Below, in pieces: positions 34,532 to 43,479 of a DNA stretch of 64,000 bases. The stretch covers positions 115,171-179,170 of the forward strand of contig NZ_JFHC01000005.1 of assembly GCF_000698595.1 (NCBI RefSeq), in the 5' to 3' direction. The translations under genes and the position numbers were made by a program. How positions within the stretch are numbered: the stretch's first letter is position 1; every line of letters begins with the position of its first letter. The notes under the pieces are model-generated. The model was not told the DNA's origin. It did no database searches and saw only the letters and a list, made by a program, of their open reading frames with translations. Origin of the DNA: Caballeronia glathei (GTDB lineage: Bacteria; Pseudomonadota; Gammaproteobacteria; Burkholderiales; Burkholderiaceae).

Positions 34532-35596
34532 TCACTGTGGGCCTTCAGCCGTCTCGCCCTTGCGCGTGAACCGCAACTCGACGCGCCGGTCTGCTGCAAG
34601 ACATTCGATCAGCGCGCGACGGTCCTTCATCCGGCAGTCGCTGCCAGGGGATGCCGGGCCGTAGCCGCGCGCCTGTATCGGCACCGTGACGCCCTTGCCT
34701 TGCAGATACCGCTGCACGGAAAGCGCGCGCCGTTCCGAGAGATCGCGGTTGTAGGCCGCGCTGCCGAGCCGGTCGGTGTAGCCCGCTACCGTGATGCTCG
34801 TGAGGTCGCCGGAGCGCATCACGTCCGCGGTCACGGCGTCGAGCTTCGATCTGCCGTCCTGCGTGATCGCAGCGATATCACCGCCGTCGAACGCAAAAAG
34901 CGCATCCGCCGACAGCGTGACGACCTTCGGAGGTGGCGGTGCCTCCACCTGCGGCACCGCGCAGCCGTCCAGTTGCTGACGCGCTTCGGCCATGCCGCGC
35001 TCGACGGCCTCGACCTTCGCCTGCGCCGCGTCGAAACTGCGGGCCCAGGCGTCGTGTCCTGCATGCATCAGCTTGACCTCCATGCACGCAACCGACCTCT
35101 GCGCCTGCGGACAGTAGCCAAAGCGCGCATCGCCGCGCATGCCCTTGAGGGTCGCCGCCAGATCCGGCCGCACCCGCGCGACCGTGCGCAACGGCGGGTT
35201 GTCGCCGGACAGCGGCTGAGCGCCTTCGAGCCCCGCGGTCAGCCGGGCGGATTCGCCCACGGCTTCTTCGACGAAGCCCCAGCCGTTGCCTGCATCGAGT
35301 TCCTGGCCGGCCACGTCGATCCAGCACTGGTCCTTGTAGCCGAAGTAGTTCTCCTTCTTCGGCCCCAGGTCGCCGAGCCGCGTTTGCAGCGTCGCGAGGA
35401 TCTCGCGCGGCGAGTCGATCTGCCCGTAGACATCGGTCCATGCGCGCTCGGCGGCGCCCGCCTGCCGGCTCTGCTCCGTTGCGAATCCGGTTTGAAGGAC
35501 CGTGGGGTCCTGGATGGCGAGCTTGTCGCGGACCGCCGTCCCGCCGCAGCCAGCGAGCGCCAGCACGCACGCTGCAGCAACAATCGTGTTTTTCAT
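34532..35596 (-). CDS. OmpA-family peptidoglycan-binding lipoprotein
   Basis: This 354-residue lipoprotein has a signal peptide with LAGC (Cys17). The N-terminal half (about 20-215) is of unknown fold with several Trp and Cys residues. The C-terminal OmpA-like domain (about 225-345) has the peptidoglycan-contact region VAGYTDRLGSAAYNRDLSERRALSVQRYL, where Asp and Arg bind diaminopimelate. It lies 78 bp downstream of the trimeric autotransporter gene in the same direction. Pairs of this kind are known in Burkholderia trimeric adhesin loci, where the OmpA-like protein is thought to help stabilise or assemble the adhesin. That role is inferred from context. Confidence 0.9.
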   Translation of the reverse strand: MKNTIVAAACVLALAGCGGTAVRDKLAIQDPTVLQTGFATEQSRQAGAAERAWTDVYGQIDSPREILATLQTRLGDLGPKKENYFGYKDQCWIDVAGQELDAGNGWGFVEEAVGESARLTAGLEGAQPLSGDNPPLRTVARVRPDLAATLKGMRGDARFGYCPQAQRSVACMEVKLMHAGHDAWARSFDAAQAKVEAVERGMAEARQQLDGCAVPQVEAPPPPKVVTLSADALFAFDGGDIAAITQDGRSKLDAVTADVMRSGDLTSITVAGYTDRLGSAAYNRDLSERRALSVQRYLQGKGVTVPIQARGYGPASPGSDCRMKDRRALIECLAADRRVELRFTRKGETAEGPQ

Positions 35597-35674
35597 AAGT
35601 GATACCCGAGTCGAAGCCGCGGCGCGCTCGCGCCGCGGCCTTGGTGTCGCGCCGTCCGATGACGGAATGAAGGC

Positions 35675-38503
35675 TCAGTTGCCGAACACGTAGCCGATGC
35701 CAGCGCGAACGATGGTGCTGTTGCCGCCCGAGGACGACACCCCGGCATTGAAGTTGAAGTTCCCCTTCTCGTTCCAGCGCGACACGCCGATGCCAAGCGC
35801 CGCCTGACCGCGGTACGCGGCGACTCCCGCATTGACGGCCGTGCGGCCTGGCAGGTAGGGCGTGACCACGTTGAGCGCCGAAGCCGCCGCGATGCCCTTG
35901 CGGGTGTTGTGATCGAGGTCGCGGATCTGCTGCTGGGTGTTGTTGAAGCGCTGGTCCGTGTAGCTGTTCGCCTGACCGAGCGTGCTACCCGACGCGCGAT
36001 TCAGCTGGTCGAGGTTGACCGCGTCGGTGCCCGCCGTGCCCGCTGCCACGTTGGTGATCTGCCGTTCGCTGCCCGCCGAGCCGACCGATACCGAGGACGC
36101 ACGATTCGCCACCGATCCGGCGCCGAGCGCAACCGAGTTGTCCGCGCTCGCGCTTGCTCCCGCGCCCGTCGCGACGCTGTTCGCGCCGCTTGCCAGCGCC
36201 GTCGCACCGACGGCCACCGCGTGGGTTCCCGTGGCCGACGCCGTTTCGGTCGACGCATTGCCGTCCGCGCTGAAGAACGCGCCGGTCGTGATCGCGACGT
36301 TCGTCACCTTGCCGACTGCGTCGTTCAGCTGACCGACGTTCACAGCGTCACCGGCAAGGGTGCCGTTCGCGACGTTGTGCAGCACAGTCCCACCGGCGAC
36401 GCCCTTTCCCAGCGTCACACTGGAGAGATTCGCCGCGCCTCCCGCGGTCGTGTCGTAGGTGAGTGCCGTGGCCGTGTTGCCCTTGCTGTCGACGAGACCG
36501 ACGCTCTTCAACTGCGACACGTTGACCGCATCCGTGTCCGCCGTGCCCGCCTTGACATTCGTGATCTGGCGCTCCTGCCCCGCCGCGCCGACCGACACCG
36601 TGTCAGCCCGATCCGCCACCGCGTTCGCGCCCAGCGCGACGGCGTTGCTGGCGCTCGCGAGCGCATTGGCGCCGATCGCCGTCGAGTTCGCGCCGCTTGC
36701 CTGCGCGGCGCCGAGCGTCGAGTTCGTCGCGAAGTATTTGAGCGAACCGCCGTTCTGCAGATTGCTGACGGCGTTGAACAGCTGGTCGCCGTTGACCGCG
36801 TCGGTGCTGCCCGCTTCAAGCCGCCCCGCCGCGACGTTGCGCAGCGCAACGGGCGCGCCCGCGGACGCGCCGCCGAGCGTCACGCTCGCGCGGTTGACCG
36901 TGCCGTCGGCGTGGGTGTCGTACACGACCGCCGCCATCGACTTGCCCGCCCCGTCGAGCAAGCCCGCCTCCTTCAACTGCGCGACGTTGACGGCATCCCG
37001 GTCGGCGACGCCCGCCTTCACGTTCGAGAGCACCGTGCCGTCCGTGCCGCCGAGGCTGACACGACTCTTCGTCGCGTCCTCGTAGGCGACGAACGCGTTC
37101 GTCGCGTTGCCGCTCGAATCGATTGCGAGGCCCGCGTTCTTCAACTGGCCGAGGTTGACCGCGTCGGTATCGGTCGTGCCCTTTGCCACGTTCCTGAGGA
37201 CCGTGCCCTGCGTGCCGCCGAGGCTGACGATGCCTCGGGTCGTGTCGTCGTAGGCGACGAACGCGTTCGCCGCATTGCCGCTCGAATCGATCGCGAGGCC
37301 CGCGTTCTTCAACTGGCCGAGGTTGACCGCGTCGGTATCGGTCGTGCCCTTTGCCACGTTCCTGATAACCGTGCCCTGCGTGCCGCCGAGGCTGACGACG
37401 CCTCGGGTCGTATCGTCGTACGCGACGAACGCGTTCGTGGCGTTGCCGCTCGAATCGATCGCGAGGCCCGCGTTCTTCAACTGGCTGAGATTGACCGCGT
37501 CGGTGTTGGATTTGCCCGCGGCCACGTTCACGATGCGCCGCTCGTGATCCTTCGCGCCGATCGAAACGACGTTGTTCTGCGAGCCGTCGCTGCCGGAGCC
37601 GAGCACGACGCTGTTGGCACCCTCGGTCTTCAAAACATCGCTGCCGATGACGAACGTATTCGCCGCGTTGACGTGGCTGCGGTTGCCGAGCGCGTACGAG
37701 CCGTCACCGGCGACCGCGCTGTTGTTGCCGAGGACCACACCCTCCTTGCCGTCGACGACGTTCGCGCGGCCGATGCCTATCGACGCGTTGTTGTTGGAGA
37801 GCGTTTCGGAGCCGATGGCGATGGCGTCGACGCCGCTCGTGTTGACCGACGCGAGGTATCCCAGCGCCAGCCCGTTGGCGGCCACCACGTTGGCCTGATA
37901 GCCGAAGGCCGCACCCCGCACGGAACCGGAAACCGTGCCGTAGCCGACCGAAACGGCGCCTTCGGCACTCGCAAGCGCATTGGAGCCCATAGCGACCGAG
38001 CGTTTTCCGTTCGCAGTGACCGTAAGGCCGACGGCAATCGAGTCCGTGCCGAGCGCGGTGACGGAGTTGTTGACGTTGACCGTCGGGCCCGCCGCGATCA
38101 GGGCTTCAGGCGGCAGGCTGCTCGTTGCCCGCGTGACGCTCCGGTCGGCCCGCGTCTGCGCGGCGCTATCGGCGGTGGAGGTGGGGACAGCGGAGGTGGA
38201 AGCGTCCACCCGCGGCTGCGTCATTGACGTGCTCGCGGCCGGATGCGCCACCAGCGTTTTCAGCGCCTGTCCGATCTGCGCCCCGTACACACTCCTCGTC
38301 TCGCTCGACTCCCGCGCCGCGATTTCCTCCCCGGCGGCAAGCGGCGCCGCGCCCGCCGATTGCTGCATCCCGAGCGCGGCGAACGCGGCCAGCACGGCGG
38401 TACCGGCCGCGCTGCGCCGCAGGTTGCCACGGGCCGGTGAGCCAGGCTCGGCTGTCTCGATGGCAACGGCCGTCTTCTGAACTACGCTTTGCGTCTTCTT
38501 CAT
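35675..38503 (-). CDS. Trimeric autotransporter adhesin (YadA-like, type Vc)
   Basis: This 942-residue surface adhesin has a long signal peptide (about 1-54, with twin hydrophobic stretch and AGA cleavage). It then has YadA-head repeats of the type AxGxxAxAxxxxSVAxGxxA (about 140-300 and again near 600-640 and 760-810). Neck/stalk units with DAVNLxQL motifs follow, and a C-terminal YadA anchor of four strands (about 870-942) ends in VRAGIGYVFGN. Three tandem stalk units of 56 residues are nearly identical. The C-terminal aromatic-containing strand is typical for BAM substrates. It probably mediates attachment to host or surface. An OmpA-like lipoprotein gene follows. The ATG at 38503 is the only sensible start. 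Confidence 0.94.
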   Translation of the reverse strand: MKKTQSVVQKTAVAIETAEPGSPARGNLRRSAAGTAVLAAFAALGMQQSAGAAPLAAGEEIAARESSETRSVYGAQIGQALKTLVAHPAASTSMTQPRVDASTSAVPTSTADSAAQTRADRSVTRATSSLPPEALIAAGPTVNVNNSVTALGTDSIAVGLTVTANGKRSVAMGSNALASAEGAVSVGYGTVSGSVRGAAFGYQANVVAANGLALGYLASVNTSGVDAIAIGSETLSNNNASIGIGRANVVDGKEGVVLGNNSAVAGDGSYALGNRSHVNAANTFVIGSDVLKTEGANSVVLGSGSDGSQNNVVSIGAKDHERRIVNVAAGKSNTDAVNLSQLKNAGLAIDSSGNATNAFVAYDDTTRGVVSLGGTQGTVIRNVAKGTTDTDAVNLGQLKNAGLAIDSSGNAANAFVAYDDTTRGIVSLGGTQGTVLRNVAKGTTDTDAVNLGQLKNAGLAIDSSGNATNAFVAYEDATKSRVSLGGTDGTVLSNVKAGVADRDAVNVAQLKEAGLLDGAGKSMAAVVYDTHADGTVNRASVTLGGASAGAPVALRNVAAGRLEAGSTDAVNGDQLFNAVSNLQNGGSLKYFATNSTLGAAQASGANSTAIGANALASASNAVALGANAVADRADTVSVGAAGQERQITNVKAGTADTDAVNVSQLKSVGLVDSKGNTATALTYDTTAGGAANLSSVTLGKGVAGGTVLHNVANGTLAGDAVNVGQLNDAVGKVTNVAITTGAFFSADGNASTETASATGTHAVAVGATALASGANSVATGAGASASADNSVALGAGSVANRASSVSVGSAGSERQITNVAAGTAGTDAVNLDQLNRASGSTLGQANSYTDQRFNNTQQQIRDLDHNTRKGIAAASALNVVTPYLPGRTAVNAGVAAYRGQAALGIGVSRWNEKGNFNFNAGVSSSGGNSTIVRAGIGYVFGN
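37025..37528 (-). repeat. Three tandem 168-bp repeats in the adhesin stalk
   Basis: Three in-frame copies of a 168-bp (56-residue) unit, each beginning NVAxG and containing DAVNLxQLKNAGLAIDSSGN, follow one another. The middle copies differ from each other by only a few bases. Such near-identity allows copy number to change by recombination or slippage, altering stalk length. Confidence 0.85.
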
Positions 38504-38929
38504 GTTATGGGTTCACTCTCAGGTTCATCGAGACACGCGAACGCGCCCCGGAATCGTTGACTCTGGCCAGGAAACTGAAACGTTCGTTGGCTGGAACTTG
38601 AGCGTGCTTGCAGGCATGCAGGCCACCGCGCGCGCCACATTGCACGGGGCTGGAGAACGCACGGACTCGCCCGCGAGCTCTCCGACTGAACGCGCACGGT
38701 CCGTTGTCGTAGCCTGTTCAGGCTATATAAAGCACGCTCGTGCGCCAATAATGGCGGCTGAGAGCAATCCTAAATACGCGAAAAATCCTATTTATTCAGC
38801 GAAATCCGATTGGTCTATGTCATTTGGTCAAGGAATTGCAGTTCTCCTATTTGAGATAAATTCACCAAAGTCCACAATCCGCCCGACTCCTTGGCCCGCA
38901 CCCGTCGCAACGTGCAGCGCCCCAAACGA
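38504..38929. promoter_or_regulatory. Upstream region of the adhesin gene with an AT-rich island
   Basis: This 426-bp gene-free interval carries the adhesin promoter on the minus strand. Bases about 38720-38880 are markedly AT-richer than the rest of the window and include TTTATATAG on the minus strand near 38740. This suggests a silenced or environmentally controlled promoter. No gene was recognised. Confidence 0.45.
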
Positions 38930-38963
38930 AAAAAGGCCGTTCCGGTATCCCGGAACGGCCTTC
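38930..38963 (-). terminator. Rho-independent terminator of the pca operon
   Basis: A 13-bp perfect stem (AAGGCCGTTCCGG and complement, loop TATC) is followed by a six-base T-run in the minus direction. It lies 36 bp past the pcaC stop. Confidence 0.9.
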
Positions 38964-38999
38964 ATCGCGTCTCTCAGTCTTCGCACTACGGCCCTTCGA

Positions 39000-39395
39000 T
39001 CACCCCTGCGGCAACGCCTTGTCCTCTTCGTCGAAGATCTTCTGCGCCAGATGGAACGCCGAGTTCGCCGCGGGCACGCCGCAATAGATCGCGGTCTGCA
39101 TCAGCACTTCCTTGATCTCGTCGCGCGACACGCCGTTGTTCTTCGCCGCGCGCAGGTGCAGCGCGAGTTCCTCGCTGCGGTTGAGCGCGACCATCATCGA
39201 GATGGTCAGCAGGCTGCGCGTGTGGCGCGGCAGACCCGGCCGCGTCCAGATCTCGCCCCACGAGTAGCGCGTGATCAGGTTCTGGAACTCGGTCGTGAGA
39301 TCGGTGCGGTTGGCAAGCGACCGGTCCACGTGCGCATCGCCGAGCACCGCGCGGCGCACGCCGAGGCCGGCGTCGTAGCGTTCGTCTTCGGTCAT
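39000..39395 (-). CDS. pcaC: 4-carboxymuconolactone decarboxylase
   Basis: PcaC decarboxylates gamma-carboxymuconolactone to beta-ketoadipate enol-lactone in protocatechuate breakdown. The 131-residue protein has the carboxymuconolactone-decarboxylase fold with ITRYSWGEIWTRPGLPRHTRSLLTISMM and EIKEVLMQTAIYCGVPAAN. It lacks the AhpD CxxC. The start at 39395 overlaps the pcaD stop by four bases (ATGA), with TTGGAG upstream, so the two are translationally coupled. It is the last gene of pcaIJFBDC and is followed by a terminator. Confidence 0.96.
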   Translation of the reverse strand: MTEDERYDAGLGVRRAVLGDAHVDRSLANRTDLTTEFQNLITRYSWGEIWTRPGLPRHTRSLLTISMMVALNRSEELALHLRAAKNNGVSRDEIKEVLMQTAIYCGVPAANSAFHLAQKIFDEEDKALPQG

Positions 39396-40186
39396 TGTTG
39401 TTCTCCAAGGAATTCCAGCACGTAGCGCGTGTAGTCGCCGGCTTTCTCGATGTTCGACAAGTGCGCCGCGTCCAGCTCGACATAGCGCGAGCCCTCGACA
39501 TAGCCCGCGAGCTCGCGCCCTTGCGCGGCGGCCGTCGACTGGTCGTGCGTGCCCGTGATCACGAGCACCGGCGCCTTGATGGTCTTCGCTTCGGCGCGCA
39601 GGTCGGCGTCGCGGATCGCCTCGCAGTTCGCGGCGTACCCGTCGCCCGAGGTGTGGCGGAACACGTCGCGGATGTTCGCGAGCACGAGCGGCTCGCGCCC
39701 GGCGAAGTCCGCCGTGAACCAGCGGGCAATCACGGCGTCGGTGAGCGCCGCCATGCCGCCCGGCTCGCGCGCTTTCGCGGCGCGCGGCGTCCAGACAGCG
39801 TCCGAGCCGATCAGCGCCGCCGTATTCGACAGCACGACGCGCGCGAAGCGCTCCGGATGCCGCGCGGCGAGCGCGATGCCGGTCAGCCCGCCCATCGACA
39901 GCCCGCAATAGTGCGCGCGCCCGATGCCGAGCGCATCGAGCAGCCCGATCACGTCGCCTGTCAGCTGGTCGATCGTGTACGGACCGGGGGGCGCGTCCGA
40001 ATGACCGTGGCCGCGCGTGTCATAGCGCAGCACGCGATACTTCGCGGCGAACGCCTCGACTTGCGGCGCCCACATCGATATGTCTGCACCGAGGGAATTC
40101 GACAGCACGAGCCAGGGCGCGCTGTCGCCCGCGGCGGTGTCGATGCGATAGTGGATCCGGGTACCGTTCACAGCGGCGAGAGGCAT
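39392..40186 (-). CDS. pcaD: 3-oxoadipate enol-lactonase
   Basis: PcaD hydrolyses beta-ketoadipate enol-lactone to beta-ketoadipate. The 264-residue alpha/beta hydrolase has the nucleophile elbow CGLSMGG (Ser97), the oxyanion region NSLGADISMW and the GTHDQSTAA region of the acid. The C-terminal AAHLSNIEKAGDYTRYVLEFL holds the catalytic histidine. The ATG at 40186 (MPLAAVNGTRIHY) fits the family; an upstream in-frame ATG at 40243 would overlap pcaB and add unrelated residues. In some bacteria pcaD and pcaC are fused (pcaL); here they are separate and overlap by four bases. Confidence 0.96.
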   Translation of the reverse strand: MPLAAVNGTRIHYRIDTAAGDSAPWLVLSNSLGADISMWAPQVEAFAAKYRVLRYDTRGHGHSDAPPGPYTIDQLTGDVIGLLDALGIGRAHYCGLSMGGLTGIALAARHPERFARVVLSNTAALIGSDAVWTPRAAKAREPGGMAALTDAVIARWFTADFAGREPLVLANIRDVFRHTSGDGYAANCEAIRDADLRAEAKTIKAPVLVITGTHDQSTAAAQGRELAGYVEGSRYVELDAAHLSNIEKAGDYTRYVLEFLGEQQ

Positions 40187-40208
40187 TGCATTTGGCTCCT
40201 GAAAGGGG

Positions 40209-41567
40209 TCACGCGTTGGCGTGATGAAGCTCGAGCGCGGCATCGACGAAAGCCTGCGCCTCGCCGGCGTAGTTCGCCGGATCGAGCAGATGTTTCAACT
40301 GACCGGATGAGAGGTGCTGCATGACGGCGGCATCGGCTGACAGCACGTCGAAGAGCGTGCGGCCGCTCGCGACCGCTTCCTTCGACGCATGCTCGACAAG
40401 CCGGTGCGCGTCGAGCCGCCCGATCCGGTCGCCGAGCGCGAGCATCACGGCCTCGCCGAGCACGAGGCCCCGCGTCGCGCCGAGGTTCGCCGCGAGCCGG
40501 CCGGCATCGACCTCGATGCCCGCCACGATCGCCTTGATCTGCGCGAGCGCGCCGCCCGTGAGACGCGCGAGATCGGGGAGCGCCTCCCACTCGGCCTGCC
40601 AGCCGCCGAGCGCGCGCTCGTGCTCCTGCACCATGCCCGCGAAAATCGTCGCGACGAGGTTCGGCGCACGCGTGGCGGCCGTCAGCACGGCCGCGCAGCC
40701 GACCGGATTGCGCTTGTGCGGCATCGTGGACGAACCGCCCTTGCCCGCGGCGGCCGGTTCCGCAAGCTCGCCGACTTCGGTCTGCATGGAAAGCGAGATG
40801 TCGCGCGCGATCTTGCCGAGGGTGCCCGTCAGCATGCCGAGGCACGCGGCGGCCTCCGCGATGCGGTCGCGCTGCGTGTGCCACGGCAGCGCGGGCATCG
40901 CGAGGCCGAGTTCGTCGGCGAGCGTCTGCGCGACCGGCTGCGCCTTGTCGCGCAGGCTCGCGAGCGTGCCCGCCGCGCCGCCGAACTGCAGCGCGAGCGC
41001 GCGCGAGCGCAGCGTGGCGAGCCGCTCGCGATGGCGCGTAAGCGCATCGAGCCATTGCGCGAACTTCAGGCCGAGCGTGATCGGCAGCGCCTGCTGCAGC
41101 CACGTGCGGCCGATCATCGGCGTCGCGCGATGCTTGCGCGCCTGATCGGCGAGCGCGGCGCACGTATCGCGCAGGTCGGCGTCGATCAGATCGAGCGTCG
41201 CGCGAAGCTGAAGCACCGTGCCGGTGTCGATGATGTCCTGGCTCGTCGCGCCCCAGTGCACGTATTTGGCGGCCTCGGCGTCGGCGGCCTTGACGACCGC
41301 CGTCAGTTGCTTGACGAGCGGAATCGCGAGATTGCCGCCCGCGGCCGCGCCGGTCATGAGCGCCTGGGCGTCGATGTGGCCGGCCTTGCAGGCGGCCTCG
41401 ATCGGGCCGACCGCGCTCGCCGGAATCACGCCGTGCGCCGCCGACGCGCGCGCGAGCGCGGCCTCGACGTCGAGCATCGACTGCACGGTCTGCCGCGGCG
41501 ACCAGACGGCGTTGAGCGCGTCGGTGCCGCAGATGAGATCGGTGAGCCGTCCGGTCGCCTCGAACAT
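40209..41567 (-). CDS. pcaB: 3-carboxy-cis,cis-muconate cycloisomerase
   Basis: PcaB lactonises beta-carboxy-cis,cis-muconate to gamma-carboxymuconolactone. The 452-residue protein of the fumarase/aspartase superfamily carries the signature GGSSTMPHKRNPVG with the catalytic Ser loop, the HWGATSQDIIDTG region and an adenylosuccinate-lyase-type C-terminal helical domain. The ATG at 41567 lies four bases past the pcaF stop, so the genes are coupled. An upstream ATG at 41591 would overlap pcaF. Length is normal for the Burkholderia enzyme. Confidence 0.95.
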   Translation of the reverse strand: MFEATGRLTDLICGTDALNAVWSPRQTVQSMLDVEAALARASAAHGVIPASAVGPIEAACKAGHIDAQALMTGAAAGGNLAIPLVKQLTAVVKAADAEAAKYVHWGATSQDIIDTGTVLQLRATLDLIDADLRDTCAALADQARKHRATPMIGRTWLQQALPITLGLKFAQWLDALTRHRERLATLRSRALALQFGGAAGTLASLRDKAQPVAQTLADELGLAMPALPWHTQRDRIAEAAACLGMLTGTLGKIARDISLSMQTEVGELAEPAAAGKGGSSTMPHKRNPVGCAAVLTAATRAPNLVATIFAGMVQEHERALGGWQAEWEALPDLARLTGGALAQIKAIVAGIEVDAGRLAANLGATRGLVLGEAVMLALGDRIGRLDAHRLVEHASKEAVASGRTLFDVLSADAAVMQHLSSGQLKHLLDPANYAGEAQAFVDAALELHHANA

Positions 41568-41571
41568 GGGC

Positions 41572-42774
41572 TCAGACCCGTTCGATGGCAATGGCGATGC
41601 CCTGCCCCACGCCGATGCACATCGTGCAGAGCGCGAAACGGCCGCCGGTGCGCTGCAGCTGATAGCTCGCGGTCGTGACGAGGCGCGCGCCGCTCATGCC
41701 GAGCGGGTGGCCGAGCGCGATCGCGCCGCCGTTCGGGTTCACGCGGGGATCGTCGTCGGCGATGCCGAGCATGCGCAGCACGGCCAGCCCTTGCGAGGCG
41801 AATGCCTCGTTCAGTTCGATCACGTCGAACTGGTCGATCGTCATGTTCAGGCGCTTGAGCAGCTTTTGCGTCGCGGGCGCCGGGCCGATGCCCATCACGC
41901 GCGGCGGCACGCCCGCCGTTGCGAGCCCCAGAATGCGCGCGCGCGGCACGAGGCCGAAGCGCTTCGCGCTGTCCTCGTCGGCGATCAGGAGCGCAGCCGC
42001 GCCGTCGTTCACGCCCGACGCGTTGCCCGCCGTCACGCTCCCGTCCGGGCGCACGACGCCCTTCAGCTTCGCGAGCGCCTCCACGCTCGTCTCGCGCGGA
42101 TGCTCGTCCTTCGAGACGACGACCGGATCGCCCTTCTTCTGCGCGATCGTCACCGCGACGATTTCCTGCGCGAGCGTGCCGTCCTGCTGCGCGCGCGCCG
42201 CCTTCTGCTGGCTGCGCACGGCGAACGCGTCCTGATCGGCGCGGCTCACCTTGTAGTCGTCGGCGACGTTCTCGGCCGTCTCCGGCATCGAGTCGACGCC
42301 GTGCAGCTTTTTCATCAGCGGATTGACGAAGCGCCAGCCGATGGTCGTGTCGTAGATGTCGGCCTGACGCGAGAACGCGGAGGTCGCCTTGCCCTGCACG
42401 AACGGCGCGCGACTCATGCTTTCCACGCCGCCCGCGATCAAAAAGCTCGCCTCGCCCGACTTGATCGCGCGCGCGGCAATGCCGATCGCGTCCATGCCCG
42501 AGCCGCACAGGCGGTTCACGGTCGTGCCCGGCACGCCGTCCGGCAGCCCGGCCAGCAGCGCCGACATGCGCGCGACGTTGCGGTTGTCCTCGCCCGCCTG
42601 ATTCGCGCAGCCGAAAATCACTTCCTCGACGGCGCTCCAGTCCACGTCCTTGTTGCGCTCCATCAGCGCGCGCAGCGGCACGGCGCCGAGGTCGTCGGCA
42701 CGCACCGCCGAGAGCGAACCCGCATAGCGGCCGATCGGCGTGCGGATCGCGTCACACAGAAATGCTTCTTTCAT
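41572..42774 (-). CDS. pcaF: 3-oxoadipyl-CoA thiolase
   Basis: PcaF cleaves beta-ketoadipyl-CoA with CoA to succinyl-CoA and acetyl-CoA, the last step of the pathway. The 400-residue thiolase has active-site Cys90 in NRLCGSGMDAIG, the His of GGAIALGHPLGMSGARL, and the second Cys in CTMCIGVGQG. NEAFASQ is also present. The PcaF assignment over other thiolases is supported by the beginning MKEAFLCDAIRTPIGRY and by position between pcaIJ and pcaB. Confidence 0.96.
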   Translation of the reverse strand: MKEAFLCDAIRTPIGRYAGSLSAVRADDLGAVPLRALMERNKDVDWSAVEEVIFGCANQAGEDNRNVARMSALLAGLPDGVPGTTVNRLCGSGMDAIGIAARAIKSGEASFLIAGGVESMSRAPFVQGKATSAFSRQADIYDTTIGWRFVNPLMKKLHGVDSMPETAENVADDYKVSRADQDAFAVRSQQKAARAQQDGTLAQEIVAVTIAQKKGDPVVVSKDEHPRETSVEALAKLKGVVRPDGSVTAGNASGVNDGAAALLIADEDSAKRFGLVPRARILGLATAGVPPRVMGIGPAPATQKLLKRLNMTIDQFDVIELNEAFASQGLAVLRMLGIADDDPRVNPNGGAIALGHPLGMSGARLVTTASYQLQRTGGRFALCTMCIGVGQGIAIAIERV

Positions 42775-42796
42775 CAGTGTCTCCGGGATATGGGGT

Positions 42797-43453
42797 TCAG
42801 GCCGCTTCCGTGAGCGGCGCGTATTGCAGCGGCACCTGGGCGAGCTGCTGGAGTTCTTCGAACGAGAGACCGTCTACGATCTCGCGCACCACGAAACCCT
42901 CCGGCGTCACGTCGAACACCGCGAGGTCCGTGTACACGCGATTCACGCAGTTCACGCCCGTCACCGGATACGAGCACGCGTCGACGAGCTTGCTCTCGCC
43001 CTGCTTCGTGAGGAGCTCCATCATCACGTAGACCTGCTTCGCGCCGATCGCGAGGTCCATCGCGCCGCCGACAGCCGGAATCGCGTCGGGCGCGCCGGTG
43101 TGCCAGTTCGCGAGATCGCCGTTCGCCGACACCTGGAACGCGCCGAGCACGCAGAAATCGAGATGGCCGCCGCGCATCATCGCGAACGAATCGGCGTGGT
43201 GGAAATAGGCGCCGCCCGTGAGCAGCGTGACGTGCTGCTTGCCGGCGTTGATGAGTTCGTCGTCTTCCTCGCCGGGCGCTGGCGCCGGGCCCATGCCGAG
43301 CAGGCCGTTCTCGCTGTGCAGGAAGATTTCGCGGTCCGCCGCCAGATGGTTGGCGACGAGCGTCGGCACACCGATGCCGAGATTCACGTAGGCGCCTTCG
43401 GGAATGTCGCGGGCGACGCGTTTCGCCATTTCGTCGCGGGTCAGTTTTTTCAT
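42797..43453 (-). CDS. pcaJ: 3-oxoadipate CoA-transferase subunit B
   Basis: This is the catalytic beta subunit of succinyl-CoA:3-oxoadipate CoA-transferase. The 218-residue protein begins MKKLTRDEMAKRVARDIPEG and has the active-site glutamate in SENGLLGMGP (Glu48). GGAMDLAIGAKQVYVMM and VTGVNCVNRVYTDLAVFDV are also typical. The ATG at 43453 follows AAAGGA at good spacing; starts ten and six codons earlier would overlap the Shine-Dalgarno or precede it. It lies 26 bp behind pcaI. A second pair (scoAB) is present elsewhere in the window. Confidence 0.95.
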   Translation of the reverse strand: MKKLTRDEMAKRVARDIPEGAYVNLGIGVPTLVANHLAADREIFLHSENGLLGMGPAPAPGEEDDELINAGKQHVTLLTGGAYFHHADSFAMMRGGHLDFCVLGAFQVSANGDLANWHTGAPDAIPAVGGAMDLAIGAKQVYVMMELLTKQGESKLVDACSYPVTGVNCVNRVYTDLAVFDVTPEGFVVREIVDGLSFEELQQLAQVPLQYAPLTEAA

Positions 43454-43479
43454 GGCTTGTCCTTTGCTCATGTTGCGAG

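Noticed and set aside
37025..37528. Regular spaced repeats as a possible CRISPR array
   Set aside because: The unit is 168 bp, in frame, and encodes adhesin stalk repeats; there are no unique spacers of 30-40 bp and no cas genes.
35909..38227. A 772-codon plus-strand frame opposite the adhesin
   Set aside because: Shadow of the repetitive adhesin gene.
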